In this document: piece by piece, positions 30,905 to 44,993 of the stretch
Position numbering within the stretch: the stretch's first letter is position 1
How the letters are laid out: each line of letters starts with the position of its first letter
Origin: Chelydra serpentina
Lineage: Eukaryota; Chordata; Testudines; Chelydridae
DNA length: 64,000 bases
Assembly: GCA_037349315.1 (NCBI GenBank)
Contig: JBAIAC010000132.1
Coordinates: 1,488,001 to 1,552,000, forward strand
Direction of reading: 5' to 3'
Position numbers and translations under genes: made by a program
Notes under the pieces: model-generated
What the model was told of the DNA's origin: nothing
Databases searched by the model: none
Seen by the model: only the letters and a program-made list of their open reading frames with translations

Positions 30905-33303
30905 AAGTCCCCACCGCTCAGCCGCCGCCTGCCCTCGCTCGCCCAACACTCTCAACCCACGGTGGGGAACGCCCCAGCCAGCCTCCCTCGCCCCACCCCC
31001 ACTACCACGAGCTGCCCCGTCCTGGCCCCTGGGCCACACTCTTCTCCACACCCAGCCCCAGGTGCCAGATTCCCGCCCTGCTCGGTAGCCTGCTCCCACA
31101 ATGCTCTGCTCGCACACATAACTGCAAACGTGCCCATGCGGCACCGCCCCTCCGGAAACAGAGAAAACATGGGGATTCGTTATTCTAATTCAGGGATAGG
31201 CAACCTATGGCACGCGTGCCAAAGGCGGCACGCGAGCTGATTTTCAGTGGCGCTCACACCGGTCCAGGGGGCTCTGCATTTTAATTTAATTTTAAATGAA
31301 GCTTCTTAAACATTTTAAAAACCTTATTTACTTTATATACAACAATAGTTTAGTTCTATATTTTAGACTTATAGAAAGAGAGCTTCTGAAAACGTTAAAA
31401 TGCATTACTGGCACGCAAAACCTTAAATTAGACTGAATAAATGAAGACTCGGAACACCACTTCTGAAAGGTTGCCGACCCCTGCTTTAGATTGTATAATT
31501 TGGGTGTCTTTCTCTCGTGGTCTCCATGGAGAGGAATATTTAGGAATTTCTCCTTTTCGGGGGGGGGGGTTCATTTCAGTGAGGTTGTTACCTCTCCTTT
31601 AACAACAGCAACACCTTCTGGTTGGACTTTGCTGCTCGAACTTCTCTGGAAGGCTGAAGCTTAAATTGTAAAAAACCAGAGCTTTGGAAAATATGGTTTA
31701 TATATGTAGAGCTTGATGTGTTAGCGAGATGTTTTTCCAGCAGGGGACTATTTTGTGATCTCTGTTCCTCTTGCTCTTTGGTTTCATAAGTTTTTGGTGT
31801 TAGTGATTAGCTGAGGCAAGGCTTGCGTAATGTCGAAAATAACTTTCAGATATATTTTCAAGTTCCTTTGTTTTCCCCATGCATGATTGCATTTCCAAAG
31901 AAAGGAATTAGAATAACGAATCCCCATGTTTTCTGTGTTCATATTTAATGGGTCAAAAAGGGTATTCATACTGGCCTACCCAGTTATTCTAAATGACCAC
32001 ATGCAGCAGAGCTCATTAACAATGAATTCTTTCACCCCATGATTTCCCGTGAGAAGGCCACAGTGGCTCAGACTAATGGTCCATCTAGCCCAGTATTGTG
32101 TCTCTGACCTTGGCCACTACAAGAACGTCTGGTGGAGTGTACAGCACAGGACCATTTGGAGTGATCCACCCTCATCTTCCACTCCTGCTCTCTGTGTAGT
32201 CAGAGATTTAGGGCTTGCCTCGAGCATGGGATTGCATCACTGACCAACTTCCCCAATGACTCTTGGTGGACCTAGTCTCTATTAACTTCTCTCATTCTCG
32301 GTGGAAGCCAGGTATACTTGTAGCCCTCACAGCATACACGGCAAGGAGTTCTGCACGTTCATTTTGTCACCCCCACCACCTTTACTGTATTGGGCGAAAA
32401 GGGTAAATAACACTTTGCTCTTCACTTTAGCCACGTCATTCATGGTTTGACAGACCTCTCTCATCGTGGTTCTCAACCTTTTTTTCACCGGGGCCCCTAA
32501 AATGAAACAAACAGCCCTGCGGTTCCCCAACCGGAGGTGAAGCGGAGGGGGAGAAGCACACGGGGTCACCTGCCCCCCACGTTCTGCCCTCCATTTTGCC
32601 ATGCTCCCTGAAATGCTAATGTAACAGGGCAGAGCAGTGTCGCCTTGGCTAGCTGCTGCCTGCTCGTGGAGTCAGTGGCTGTGAGGCAACCCTCACTGAT
32701 GGCAGGGGGAGATTTCTCTTGTGCCGTGATACTTCCGTTTGTTCTTGTTGTTGTTGTTGTTGGGCCCCTCCTCTCCCCTCCTCTTCCCTCCCCTTTCCTT
32801 CCCTTCCTCCACCCCCCGCAAAGGAGGCAGGCAGGCTTGGTGGCCCGCTGAAGTGAGTCGGAGGTGGGTCAAGCCCAGGTTTCTTTTGGCAGACGCCCGG
32901 TTGAGAACCGGTGCCGTACCGTATCCCTCCCTAGTCATCTCTTGTCAAAACTGACCAGTGTCTGTAGTCTCGCCTCATACTTTGGAAGTCTGCTATTTAC
33001 CCCTTTCCACTGTGAAAACTGACTATTTATTGCCACCCTTTGTTTCCTAGCTGCTAACCGGTTACTGATCCATGAGAGGGCTGAAGCCAGCTCGTGACTG
33101 TGAGCGCCAACCGCAGGGCAGACGGTTAAGAAGCAGGGCACAATCCGTCCAAGTTGGTTGTGTGTTCTAGATTCAGATTTCGCCACGTGTCGGATTATGG
33201 ATTATGTGCCTTTGATGACTTTTTACACCAAATTTGCTATTTGGGGATCACTTAAGCATTATGTGCAGACGACTGGAAATGTTTTTATTAAGCTGTATTT
33301 TAG

Positions 33304-33490
33304 ATCATTTTAACATTAGCTTGACTCAAAATTTTAAATCTGTTCTTATGGCTTTAATAACTGATACTTCCTCTATCTGAGGACTATCTATTAAACTGAT
33401 TTTTGGAATAGGGAGATGGAATGGCAGCTTTCTCCATCCACTGCACACATCGCCGTTATTGCAGTACTGGACCTCCAGGAACGGTGGACC
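33304..33490 (+). pseudogene. U2-B relic, unit 8
   Basis: Majority sequence, 11,673 bp from the unit-5 copy. Confidence 0.85.
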
Positions 33491-34394
33491 TCCCTGTGGG
33501 GAGAATATCATGGCTGAAGAGCAGCGAAGAAACGTGGTGTTGTCTGTGTTAACATTTGGTTTGTACTAAGAGTACGGTTTTGAGTCATTTGTAACTCTTT
33601 GGTTAGTTATTAGGAAGATCTTAGTAGTAGGCCTCTGAGTTGAAAGGCTGCTCTTGCAGATTTTACTTTGTCATTGCTCGTAGGTCAGTTAAACAGCTGC
33701 TTTCTTAGTCTATTCTGTGTCGGTTCTTAAACCGCTCTCCTTAGTACACCGTCCGGAATTGATTGCACGGTTTGGATCATTCTTTCCCTCGTCTCCCCAC
33801 AGAAAAGAAATTTTCCATCCCTTTCCCGTTGGGAAAACGCCACCGTTTTAACTTAGGAAACAGTCTCGGTAAATCTTTTGCCCAGACCAGGGATAGTTCA
33901 CAGGAGCAGAAGAGGAGGAAGGTTGCGGCCCTTTGAGTCAGATTCATAGCGTTTAAGGCCAGAAGGAGCCAGCCGATCACCTCAGCGGGACTGAGGTGCA
34001 CCAATGCCCGAGGCCCTGCAATGGCAAGGAGTTGAGTTGATGCAATTGACTGTATGTTTGAGATAGTTCTGTGGGAAGGAGCAGAAAAGAGCATTGGGGC
34101 TGCGGTCTAGCGCTTGCACAGGCTTTCGGTGCCCTGTTCTGCTGTAAGAGTCAACACGGAGAGATTGCTGGTCACAGGTGGGTTTGTGCAAATTAGGAGT
34201 GTCCAGGGAACTGCCTTTGAACAGAATTGTGTGTTAAGGGTTCTTGCTTTGAATTCTTCCACTGGAGTCATTTCGGGGAAGTGATCCTCACTTAGCGTTA
34301 CCCAGTGATGGTGTTTGTTACGTGTCTCGGAGCTCGTCACGGTGAGGTAGAAAGCGTTGGGGGCAGGGGTGTGCGTGCGTCACAGAGTCTCCGC

Positions 34395-34583
34395 ATGGCT
34401 TCTCGGCTCCTCGGAGCTCAGATCAAGTGTAGTATCTGTTCTTATCAGTTTAATATCTGGTAGGTCCTTTAGTTGAGGACTGTATATTAAATGGATTTTT
34501 GAAACAGGGGGATGGAAGAGGAGCTTGCTCGGTCCACCCTATGCATCAACCTGGTATTGCAGTGTCTCCAGGACCGGTGCGTC
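34395..34583 (+). ncRNA. RNU2: U2 snRNA gene (U2-A), unit 8
   Basis: AUGGC haplotype, twin of unit 5. Confidence 0.92.
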
Positions 34584-35436
34584 TCCTTTTGGGGAGAATG
34601 TTCTGGTTAGAAAAGCAGGAAGAGTTTTACGGTGATGATGCTTCTTTAAAGCAGATTTTTTTCAAGTAGTTGAAAAATCTGAGTTCTTTAGCTAGCGCTT
34701 TGGCTTCTTTATGATAAAATACCGTTACGATGTCTTGGGAGCATTTTGTGAGTCTATAACAGTGAGGTTCTTTCTTGCCCCATCTCAGAAAAAGATAGAT
34801 TAGAATTGGAAAGACTCAGAAAAAAGGGGCAACAAAATGATGAGGGGATATGGGACTGCGTCTGTATAAGAAGAGATTAATCAGATTGGGACTTTTCAGC
34901 TGGGAAAAGGGACAACTAAAGGGGGATACGATGGAGGTCTATAAAATCATGACTGGTGTGGAGAAAGTAAATAAAGAAGTGTTATTGACTCCTTCTCATA
35001 ACACAAGGTCTAGGGGTCACCAAATGAAATTAATAGGTAGCAGGTTTAAAACAAACAAACGGAAGTGTTTCTTCCCACAACACACAGTCAACCTGTGGAA
35101 CTCTTTGCCACAGGATGTTCTGTAGGCCAAGACTATAACAGGGTTCAAAAAAGAACTTTGTTGGACTGACCGCCTGTGGGAAGCGCGGACACGCCAAGGG
35201 CTAGAAGCAGGGAAGAAGAGACCAAAGGAGCCAGTGGAACCTCGGCTTGAGTCAAGAGAAGACACAGGCATCAAGTGTCTTCTTAGAGCAGCCGACAGAA
35301 TAGGCCTGTCATGAAAAGATGGGAAAACAGCCCCAGTAACAGATAAAGACACTGCTTCAACACAGGCTAAGGAAAAATTACAGAGTGCTCCAAAGAACAC
35401 TTCCTGAGATCTTGCTTTCTTTCCACAACTGCGCAC

Positions 35437-35600
35437 CAGGGGAAAGCGCGAACGCAGTCCCCCACTACCACAAATTCTGCAGTTGAGTTTCCCACATTTG
35501 GGGAAATCACAGAGGTCAGCACGCCCGCAGTGCAATGGATGAGCCTCACGCTGGGAAAACCACCTTGCTGATCATGGTATCTCCCCTGCCAGGTAAGTAT
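35437..35600 (-). ncRNA. RNU1: U1 snRNA gene, unit 9 (U78C allele)
   Basis: Full length. Same U78C change as unit 6, exactly 11,673 bp away. Confidence 0.96.
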
Positions 35601-37999
35601 AAGTCCCCACCGCTCAGCCGCCGCCTGCCCTCGCTCGCCCAACACTCTCAACCCACGGTGGGGAACGCCCCAGCCAGCCTCCCTCGCCCCACCCCCACTA
35701 CCACGAGCTGCCCCGTCCTGGCCCCTGGGCCACACTCTTCTCCACACCCAGCCCCAGGTGCCAGATTCCCGCCCTGCTCGGTAGCCTGCTCCCACAATGC
35801 TCTGCTCGCACACATATCTGCAAACGTGCTCACGCGGCACCGCCCCTCCGGAAACAGAGAAAACATGGGGATTCGTTATTCTAATTCAGGGATAGGCAAC
35901 CTATGGCACGCGTGCCAAAGGCGGCACGCGAGCTGATTTTCAGTGGCGCTCACACCGGTCCAGGGGGCTCTGCATTTTAATTTAATTTTAAATGAAGCTT
36001 CTTAAACATTTTAAAAACCTTATTTACTTTATATACAACAATAGTTTAGTTCTATATTTTAGACTTATAGAAAGAGAGCTTCTGAAAACGTTAAAATGCA
36101 TTACTGGCACGCAAAACCTTAAATTAGACTGAATAAATGAAGACTCGGAACACCACTTCTGAAAGGTTGCCGACCCCTGCTTTAGATTGTATAATTTGGG
36201 TGTCTTTCTCTCGTGGTCTCCATGGAGAGGAATATTTAGGAATTTCTCCTTTTCGGGGGGGGGGGTTCATTTCAGTGAGGTTGTTACCTCTCCTTTAACA
36301 ACAGCAACACCTTCTGGTTGGACTTTGCTGCTCGAACTTCTCTGGAAGGCTGAAGCTTAAATTGTAAAAAACCAGAGCTTTGGAAAATATGGTTTATATA
36401 TGTAGAGCTTGATGTGTTAGCGAGATGTTTTTCCAGCAGGGGACTATTTTGTGATCTCTGTTCCTCTTGCTCTTTGGTTTCATAAGTTTTTGGTGTTAGT
36501 GATTAGCTGAGGCAAGGCTTGCGTAATGTCGAAAATAACTTTCAGATATATTTTCAAGTTCCTTTGTTTTCCCCATGCATGATTGCATTTCCAAAGAAAG
36601 GAATTAGAATAACGAATCCCCATGTTTTCTGTGTTCATATTTAATGGTACAAAAAGGGTATTCATACTGGCCTACCCAGTTATTCTAAATGACCACATGC
36701 AGCAGAGCTCATTAACAATGAATTCTTTCACCCCATGATTTCCCGTGAGAAGGCCACAGTGGCTCAGACTAATGGTCCATCTAGCCCAGTATTGTGTCTC
36801 TGACCTTGGCCACTACAAGAACGTCTGGTGGAGTGTACAGCACAGGACCATTTGGAGTGATCCACCCTCATCTTCCACTCCTGCTCTCTGTGTAGTCAGA
36901 GATTTAGGGCTTGCCTCGAGCATGGGATTGCATCACTGACCAACTTCCCCAATGACTCTTGGTGGACCTAGTCTCTATTAACTTCTCTCATTCTCGGTGG
37001 AAGCCAGGTATACTTGTAGCCCTCACAGCATACACGGCAAGGAGTTCTGCACGTTCATTTTGTCACCCCCACCACCTTTACTGTATTGGGCGAAAAGGGT
37101 AAATAACACTTTGCTCTTCACTTTAGCCACGTCATTCATGGTTTGACAGACCTCTCTCATCGTGGTTCTCAACCTTTCTTTCACCGGGGCCCCTAAAATG
37201 AAACAAACAGCCCTGCGGTTCCCCAACCGGAGGTGAAGCGGAGGGGGAGAAGCACACGGGGTCACCTGCCCCCCACGTTCTGCCCTCCATTTTGCCATGC
37301 TCCCTGAAATGCTAATGTAACAGGGCAGAGCAGTGTCGCCTTGGCTAGCTGCTGCCTGCTCGTGGAGTCAGTGGCTGTGAGGCAACCCTCACTGATGGCA
37401 GGGGGAGATTTCTCTTGTGCCGTGATACTTCCGTTTGTTCTTGTTGTTGTTGTTGTTGGGCCCCTCCTCTCCCCTCCTCTTCCCTCCCCTTTCCTTCCCT
37501 TCCTCCACCCCCCGCAAAGGAGGCAGGCAGGCTTGGTGGCCCGCTGAAGTGAGTCGGAGGTGGGTCAAGCCCAGGTTTCTTTTGGCAGACGCCCGGTTGA
37601 GAACCGGTGCCGTACCGTATCCCTCCCTAGTCATCTCTTGTCAAAACTGACCAGTGTCTGTAGTCTCGCCTCATACTTTGGAAGTCTGCTATTTACCCCT
37701 TTCCACTGTGAAAACTGACTATTTATTGCCACCCTTTGTTTCCTAGCTGCTAACCGGTTACTGATCCATGAGAGGGCTGAAGCCAGCTCGTGACTGTGAG
37801 CGCCAACCGCAGGGCAGACGGTTAAGAAGCAGGGCACAATCCGTCCAAGTTGGTTGTGTGTTCTAGATTCAGATTTCGCCACGTGTCGGATTATGGATTA
37901 TGTGCCTTTGATGACTTTTTACACCAAATTTGCTATTTGGGGATCACTTAAGCATTATGTGCAGACGACTGGAAATGTTTTTATTAAGCTGTATTTTAG

Positions 38000-38186
38000 A
38001 TCATTTTAACATTAGCTTGACTCAAAATTTTAAATCTGTTCTTATGGCTTTAATAACTGATACTTCCTCTATCTGAGGACTATCTATTAAACTGATTTTT
38101 GGAATAGGGAGATGGAATGGCAGCTTTCTCCATCCACTGCACACATCGCCGTTATTGCAGTACTGGACCTCCAGGAACGGTGGACC
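38000..38186 (+). pseudogene. U2-B relic, unit 9
   Basis: Majority sequence. Confidence 0.85.
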
Positions 38187-39090
38187 TCCCTGTGGGGAGA
38201 ATATCATGGCTGAAGAGCAGCGAAGAAACGTGGTGTTGTCTGTGTTAACATTTGGTTTGTACTAAGAGTACGGTTTTGAGTCATTTGTAACTCTTTGGTT
38301 AGTTATTAGGAAGATCTTATTAGTAGGCCTCTGAGTTGAAAGGCTGCTCTTGCAGATTTTACTTTGTCATTGCTCGTAGGTCAGTTAAACAGCTGCTTTC
38401 TTAGTCTATTCTGTGTCGGTTCTTAAACCGCTCTCCTTAGTACACCGTCCGGAATTGATTGCACGGTTTGGATCATTCTTTCCCTCGTCTCCCCACAGAA
38501 AAGAAATTTTCCATCCCTTTCCCGTTGGGAAAACGCCACCGTTTTAACTTAGGAAACAGTCTCGGTAAATCTTTTGCCCAGACCAGGGATAGTTCACAGG
38601 AGCAGAAGAGGAGGAAGGTTGCGGCCCTTTGAGTCAGATTCATAGCGTTTAAGGCCAGAAGGAGCCAGCCGATCACCTCAGAGGGACTGAGGTGCACCAA
38701 TGCCCGAGGCCCTGCAATGGCAAGGAGTTGAGTTGATGCAATTGACTGTATGTTTGAGATAGTTCTGTGGGAAGGAGCAGAAAAGAGCATTGGGGCTGCG
38801 GTCTAGCGCTTGCACAGGCTTTCGGTGCCCTGTTCTGCTGTAAGAGTGAACACTGAGAGATTGCTGGTCACAGGTGGGTTTGTGCAAATTAGGAGTGTCC
38901 AGGGAACTGCCTTTGAACAGAATTGTGTGTTAAGGGTTCTTGCTTTGAATTCTTCCACTGGAGTCATTTCGGGGAAGTGATCCTCACTTAGCGTTACCCA
39001 GTGATGGTGTTTGTTACGTGTCTCGGAGCTCGTCACGGTGAGGTAGAAAGCGTTGGGGGCAGGGGTGTGCGTGCGTCACAGAGTCTCCGC

Positions 39091-39279
39091 ATCGCTTCTC
39101 GGCTCCTCGGAGCTCAGATCAAGTGTAGTATCTGTTCTTATCAGTTTAATATCTGGTAGGTCCTTCAGTTGAGGACTGTATATTAAATGGATTTTTGAAA
39201 CAGGGGGATGGAAGAGGAGCTTGCTCGCTCCACCCTATGCATCAACCTGGTATTGCAGTGTCTCCAGGACCGGTGCGTC
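39091..39279 (+). ncRNA. RNU2: U2 snRNA gene (U2-A), unit 9
   Basis: AUCGC start. Loop IIa has a private change (gtccttcagttg). The 3' box reads gcagaaag. Confidence 0.91.
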
Positions 39280-40133
39280 TCCTTTTGGGGAGAATGTTCT
39301 GGTTAGAAAAGCAGAAAGAGTTTTACGGTGATGATGCTTCTTTAAAGCAGATTTTTTTCAAGTAGTTGAAAAATCTGAGTTCTTTAGCTAGCGCTTTGGC
39401 TTCTTTATGATAAAATACCGTTACGATGTCTTGGGAGCATTTTGTGAGTCTATAACAGTGAGGTTCTTTCTTGCCCCATCTCAGAAAAAGATAGATTAGA
39501 ATTGGAAAGACTCAGAAAAAAGGGGCAACAAAACGATGAGGGGATATGGGACTGCGTCTGTATAAGAAGAGATTAATCAGATTGGGACTTTTCAGCTGGG
39601 AAAAGGGACGACTAAAGGGGGATACGATGGAGGTCTATAAAATCATGACTGGTGTGGAGAAAGTAAATAAAGAAGTGTTATTGACTCCTTCTCATAACAC
39701 AAGGTCTAGGGGTCACCAAATGAAATTAATAGGTAGCAGGTTTAAAACAAACAAACGGAAGTGTTTCTTCCCACAAGAACACAGTCAACCTGTGGAACTC
39801 TTTGCCACAGGATGTTCTGTAGGCCAAGACTATAACAGGGTTCAAAAAAGAACTTTGTTGGACTGACCGCCTGTGGGAAGCGCAGAAACGCCAAGGGCTA
39901 GAAGCAGGGAAGAAGAGACCAAAGGAGCCAGTGGAACCTCGGCTTGAGTCAAGAGAAGACACAGGCATCAAGTGTCTTCTTAGAGCAGCCGACAGAATAG
40001 GCCTGTCATGAAAAGATGGGAAAACAGCCCCAGTAACAGATAAAGACACTGCTTCAACACAGGCTAAGGAAAAATTACAGAGTGCTCCAAAGAACACTTC
40101 CTGAGATCTTGCTTTCTTTCCACAACTGCGCAC

Positions 40134-40297
40134 CAGGGGAAAGCACGAACGCAGTCCCCCACTACCACAAATTCTGCAGTTGAGTTTCCCACATTTGGGG
40201 AAATCACAGAGGTCAGCACACCCGCAGTGCAATGGATGAGCCTCACGCTGGGAAAACCACCTTGCTGATCATGGTATCTCCCCTGCCAGGTAAGTAT
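40134..40297 (-). ncRNA. RNU1: U1 snRNA gene, unit 10 (C153U allele)
   Basis: Full length. C153U next to the UUCG loop turns the G148-C153 pair of stem-loop IV into a G-U wobble. Shared with units 12 and 15. Confidence 0.96.
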
Positions 40298-42696
40298 AAG
40301 TCCCCACCGCTCAGCCGCCGCCTGCCCTCGCTCGCCCAACACTCTCAACCCACGGTGGGGAACGCCCCAGCCAGCCTCCCTCGCCCCACCCCCACTACCA
40401 CGAGCTGCCCCGTCCTGGCCCCTGGGCCACACTCTTCTCCACACCCAGCCCCAGGTGCCCGATTCCCGCCCTGCTCGGTAGCCTGCTCCCACAATGCTCT
40501 GCTCGCACACATATCTGCAAACGTGCTCACGCGGCACCGCCCCTCCGGAAACAGAGAAAACATGGGGATTCGTTATTCTAAATCAGGGATAGGCAACCTA
40601 TGGCACGCGTGCCAAAGGCGGCACGCGAGCTGATTTTCAGTGGCGCTCACACCGGTCCAGGGGGCTCTGCATTTTAATTTAATTTTAAATGAAGCTTCTT
40701 AAACATTTTAAAAACCTTATTTACTTAATATACAACAATAGTTTAGTTCTATATTTTAGACTTATAGAAAGAGAGCTTCTGAAAACGTTAAAATGCATTA
40801 CTGGCACGCAAAACCTTAAATTAGACTGAATAAATGAAGACTCGGAACACCACTTCTGAAAGGTTGCCGACCCCTGCTTTAGATTGTATAATTTGGGTGT
40901 CTTTCTCTCGTGGTCTCCATGGAGAGGAATATTTAGGAATTTCTCCTTTTCGGGGGGGGGGGTTCATTTCAGTGAGGTTGTTACCTCTCCTTTAACAACA
41001 GCAACACCTTCTGGTTGGACTTTGCTGCTCGAACTTCTCTGGAAGGCTGAAGCTTAAATTGTAAAAAACCAGAGCTTTGGAAAATATGGTTTATATATGT
41101 AGAGCTTGATGTGTTAGCGAGATGTTTTTCCAGCAGGGGACTATTTTGTGATCTCTGTTCCTCTTGCTCTTTGGTTTCATAAGTTTTTGGTGTTAGTGAT
41201 TAGCTGAGGCAAGGCTTGCATAATGTCGAAAATAACTTTCAGATATATTTTCAAGTTCCTTTGTTTTCCCCATGCATGATTGCATTTCCAAAGAAAGGAA
41301 TTAGAATAACGAATCCCCATGTTTTCTGTGTTCATATTTAATGGTACAAAAAGGGTATTCATACTGGCCTACCCAGTTATTCTAAATGACCACATGCAGC
41401 AGAGCTCATTAACAATGAATTCTTTCACCCCATGATTTCCCGTGAGAAGGCCACAGTGGCTCAGACTAATGGTCCATCTAGCCCAGTATTGTGTCTCTGA
41501 CCTTGGCCACTACAAGAACGTCTGGTGGAGTGTACAGCACAGGACCATTTGGAGTGATCCACCCTCATCTTCCACTCCTGCTCTCTGTGTAGTCAGAGAT
41601 TTAGGGCTTGCCTCGAGCATGGGATTGCATCACTGACCAACTTCCCCAATGACTCTTGGTGGACCTAGTCTCTATTAACTTCTCTCATTCTCGGTGGAAG
41701 CCAGGTATACTTGTAGCCCTCACAGCATACACGGCAAGGAGTTCTGCACGTTCATTTTGTCACCCCCACCACCTTTACTGTATTGGGCGAAAAGGGTAAA
41801 TAACACTTTGCTCTTCACTTTAGCCACGTCATTCATGGTTTGACAGACCTCTCTCATCGTGGTTCTCAACCTTTTTTTCACCGGGGCCCCTAAAATGAAA
41901 CAAACAGCCCTGCGGTTCCCCAACCGGAGGTGAAGCGGAGGGGGAGAAGCACACGGGGTCACCTGCCCCCCACGTTCTGCCCTCCATTTTGCCATGCTCC
42001 CTGAAATGCTAATGTAACAGGGCAGAGCAGTGTCGCCTTGGCTAGCTGCTGCCTGCTCGTGGAGTCAGTGGCTGTGAGGCAACCCTCACTGATGGCAGGG
42101 GGAGATTTCTCTTGTGCCGTGATACTTCCGTTTGTTCTTGTTGTTGTTGTTGTTGGGCCCCTCCTCTCCCCTCCTCTTCCCTCCCCTTTCCTTCCCTTCC
42201 TCCACCCCCCGCAAAGGAGGCAGGCAGGCTTGGTGGCCCGCTGAAGTGAGTCGGAGGTGGGTCAAGCCCAGGTTTCTTTTGGCAGACGCCCGGTTGAGAA
42301 CCGGTGCCGTACCGTATCCCTCCCTAGTCATCTCTTGTCAAAACTGACCAGTGTCTGTAGTCTCGCCTCATACTTTGGAAGTCTGCTATTTACCCCTTTC
42401 CACTGTGAAAACTGACTATTTATTGCCACCCTTTGTTTCCTAGCTGCTAACCGGTTACTGATCCATGAGAGGGCTGAAGCCAGCTCGTGACTGTGAGCGC
42501 CAACCGCAGGGCAGACGGTTAAGAAGCAGGGCACAATCCGTCCAAGTTGGTTGTGTGTTCTAGATTCAGATTTCGCCACGTGTCGGATTATGGATTATGT
42601 GCCTTTGATGACTTTTTACACCAAATTTGCTATTTGGGGATCACTTAAGCATTATGTGCAGACGACTGGAAATGTTTTTATTAAGCTGTATTTTAG

Positions 42697-42883
42697 ATCA
42701 TTTTAACATTAGCTTGACTCAAAATTTTAAATCTGTTCTTATGGCTTTAATAACTGATACTTCCTCTATCTGAGGACTATCTATTAAACTGATTTTTGGA
42801 ATAGGGAGATGGAATGGCAGCTTTCTCCATCCACTGCACACATCGCCGTTATTGCAGTACTGGACCTCCAGGAACGGTGGACC
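42697..42883 (+). pseudogene. U2-B relic, unit 10
   Basis: Majority sequence. Confidence 0.85.
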
Positions 42884-43787
42884 TCCCTGTGGGGAGAATA
42901 TCATGGCTGAAGAGCAGCGAAGAAACGTGGTGTTGTCTGTGTTAACATTTGGTTTGTACTAAGAGTACGGTTTTGAGTCATTTGTAACTCTTTGGTTAGT
43001 TATTAGGAAGATCTTAGTAGTAGGCCTCTGAGTTGAAAGGCTGCTCTTGCAGATTTTACTTTGTCATTGCTCGTAGGTCAGTTAAACAGCTGCTTTCTTA
43101 GTCTATTCTGTGTCGGTTCTTAAACCGCTCTCCTTAGTACACCGTCCGGAATTGATTGCACGGTTTGGATCATTCTTTCCCTCGTCTCCCCACAGAAAAG
43201 AAATTTTCCATCCCTTTCCCGTTGTGAAAACGCCACCGTTTTAACTTAGGAAACAGTCTCGGTAAATCTTTTGCCCAGACCAGGGATAGTTCACAGGAGC
43301 AGAAGAGGAGGAAGGTTGCGGCCCTTTGAGTCAGATTCATAGCGTTTAAGGCCAGAAGGAGCCAGCCGATCACCTCAGCGGGACTGAGGTGCACCAATGC
43401 CCGAGGCCCTGCAATGGCAAGGAGTTGAGTTGATGCAATTGACTGTATGTTTGAGATAGTTCTGTGGGAAGGAGCAGAAAAGAGCATTGGGGCTGCGGTC
43501 TAGCGCTTGCACAGGCTTTCGGTGCCCTGTTCTGCTGTAAGAGTGAACACTGAGAGATTGCTGGTCACAGGTGGGTTTGTGCAAATTAGGAGTGTCCAGG
43601 GAACTGCCTTTGAACAGAATTGTGTGTTAAGGGTTCTTGCTTTGAATTCTTCCACTGGAGTCATTTCGGGGAAGTGATCCTCACTTAGCGTTACCCAGTG
43701 ATGGTGTTTGTTACGTGTCTCGGAGCTCGTCACGGTGAGGTAGAAAGCGTTGGGGGCAGGGGTGTGCGTGCGTCACAGAGTCTCCGC

Positions 43788-43976
43788 ATCGCTTCTCGGC
43801 TCCTCGGAGCTCAGATCAAGTGTAGTATCTGTTCTTATCAGTTTAATATCTGGTAGGTCCTTTAGTTGAGGACTGTATATTAAATGGATTTTTGAAACAG
43901 GGGGATGGAAGAGGAGCTTGCTCGGTCCACCCTATGCATCAACCTGGTATTGCAGTGTCTCCAGGACCGGTGCGTC
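43788..43976 (+). ncRNA. RNU2: U2 snRNA gene (U2-A), unit 10
   Basis: AUCGC start with gctcggtcc in stem III. Confidence 0.92.
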
Positions 43977-44829
43977 TCCTTTTGGGGAGAATGTTCTGGT
44001 TAGAAAAGCAGGAAGAGTTTTACGGTGATGATGCTTCTTTAAAGCAGATTTTTTTCAAGTAGTTGAAAAATCTGAGTTCTTTAGCTAGCGCTTTGGCTTC
44101 TTTATGATAAAATACCGTTACGATGTCTTGGGAGCATTTTGTGAGTCTATAACAGTGAGGTTCTTTCTTGCCCCATCTCAGAAAAAGATAGATTAGAATT
44201 GGAAAGACTCAGAAAAAAGGGGCAACAAAACGATGAGGGGATATGGGACTGCGTCTGTATAAGAAGAGATTAATCAGATTGGGACTTTTCAGCTGGGAAA
44301 AGGGACGACTAAAGGGGGATACGATGGAGGTCTATAAAATCATGACTGGTGTGGAGAAAGTAAATAAAGAAGTGTTATTGACTCCTTCTCATAACACAAG
44401 GTCTAGGGGTCACCAAATGAAATTAATAGGTAGCAGGTTTAAAACAAACAAACGGAAGTGTTTCTTCCCACAACACACAGTCAACCTGTGGAACTCTTTG
44501 CCACAGGATGTTCTGTAGGCCAAGACTATAACAGGGTTCAAAAAAGAACTTTGTTGGACTGACCGCCTGTGGGAAGCGCGGACACGCCAAGGGCTAGAAG
44601 CAGGGAAGAAGAGACCAAAGGAGCCAGTGGAACCTCGGCTTGAGTCAAGAGAAGACACAGGCATCAAGTGTCTTCTTAGAGCAGCCGACAGAATAGGCCT
44701 GTCATGAAAAGATGGGAAAACAGCCCCAGTAACAGATAAAGACACTGCTTCAACACAGGCTAAGGAAAAATTACAGAGTGCTCCAAAGAACACTTCCTGA
44801 GATCTTGCTTTCTTTCCACAACTGCGCAC

Positions 44830-44993
44830 CAGGGGAAAGCGCGAACGCAGTCCCCCACTACCACAAATTCTGCAGTTGAGTTTCCCACATTTGGGGAAAT
44901 CACAGAGGTCAGCACACCCGCAGTGCAATGGATGAGCCTCACGCTGGGAAAACCACCTTGCTGATCATGGTATCTCCCCTGCCAGGTAAGTAT
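44830..44993 (-). ncRNA. RNU1: U1 snRNA gene, unit 11
   Basis: Full length, same class as unit 1. The distal region reads cacatatctgcaaacg, as in units 6, 9, 10, 12, 13 and 14. Confidence 0.96.

Larger units (their letters stand above)
30451..35146. repeat. Array unit 8 (4696 bp)
   Basis: Same length as unit 5 and carrying the same marker variants at a constant offset of 11,673 bp. Confidence 0.97.
35147..39843. repeat. Array unit 9 (4697 bp)
   Basis: Its 5' part matches unit 6 (U1 variant U78C, cacatatctgc upstream). Its 3' part matches unit 11 (gcagaaagag after U2-A, one-base insertion cacaagaacacag in CR1). It is a visible mosaic of two lineages. Confidence 0.97.
39844..44539. repeat. 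Array unit 10 (4696 bp)
   Basis: Near twin of unit 12, 9,393 bp downstream. Shared markers are U1 C153U, gcgcagaaacgcc near the unit start and cttgcataatg (near 41215). Private changes are ctaaatcaggg at the hAT start, ttacttaatatac (near 40726) and gttgtgaaaacg (near 43222). Confidence 0.97.
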
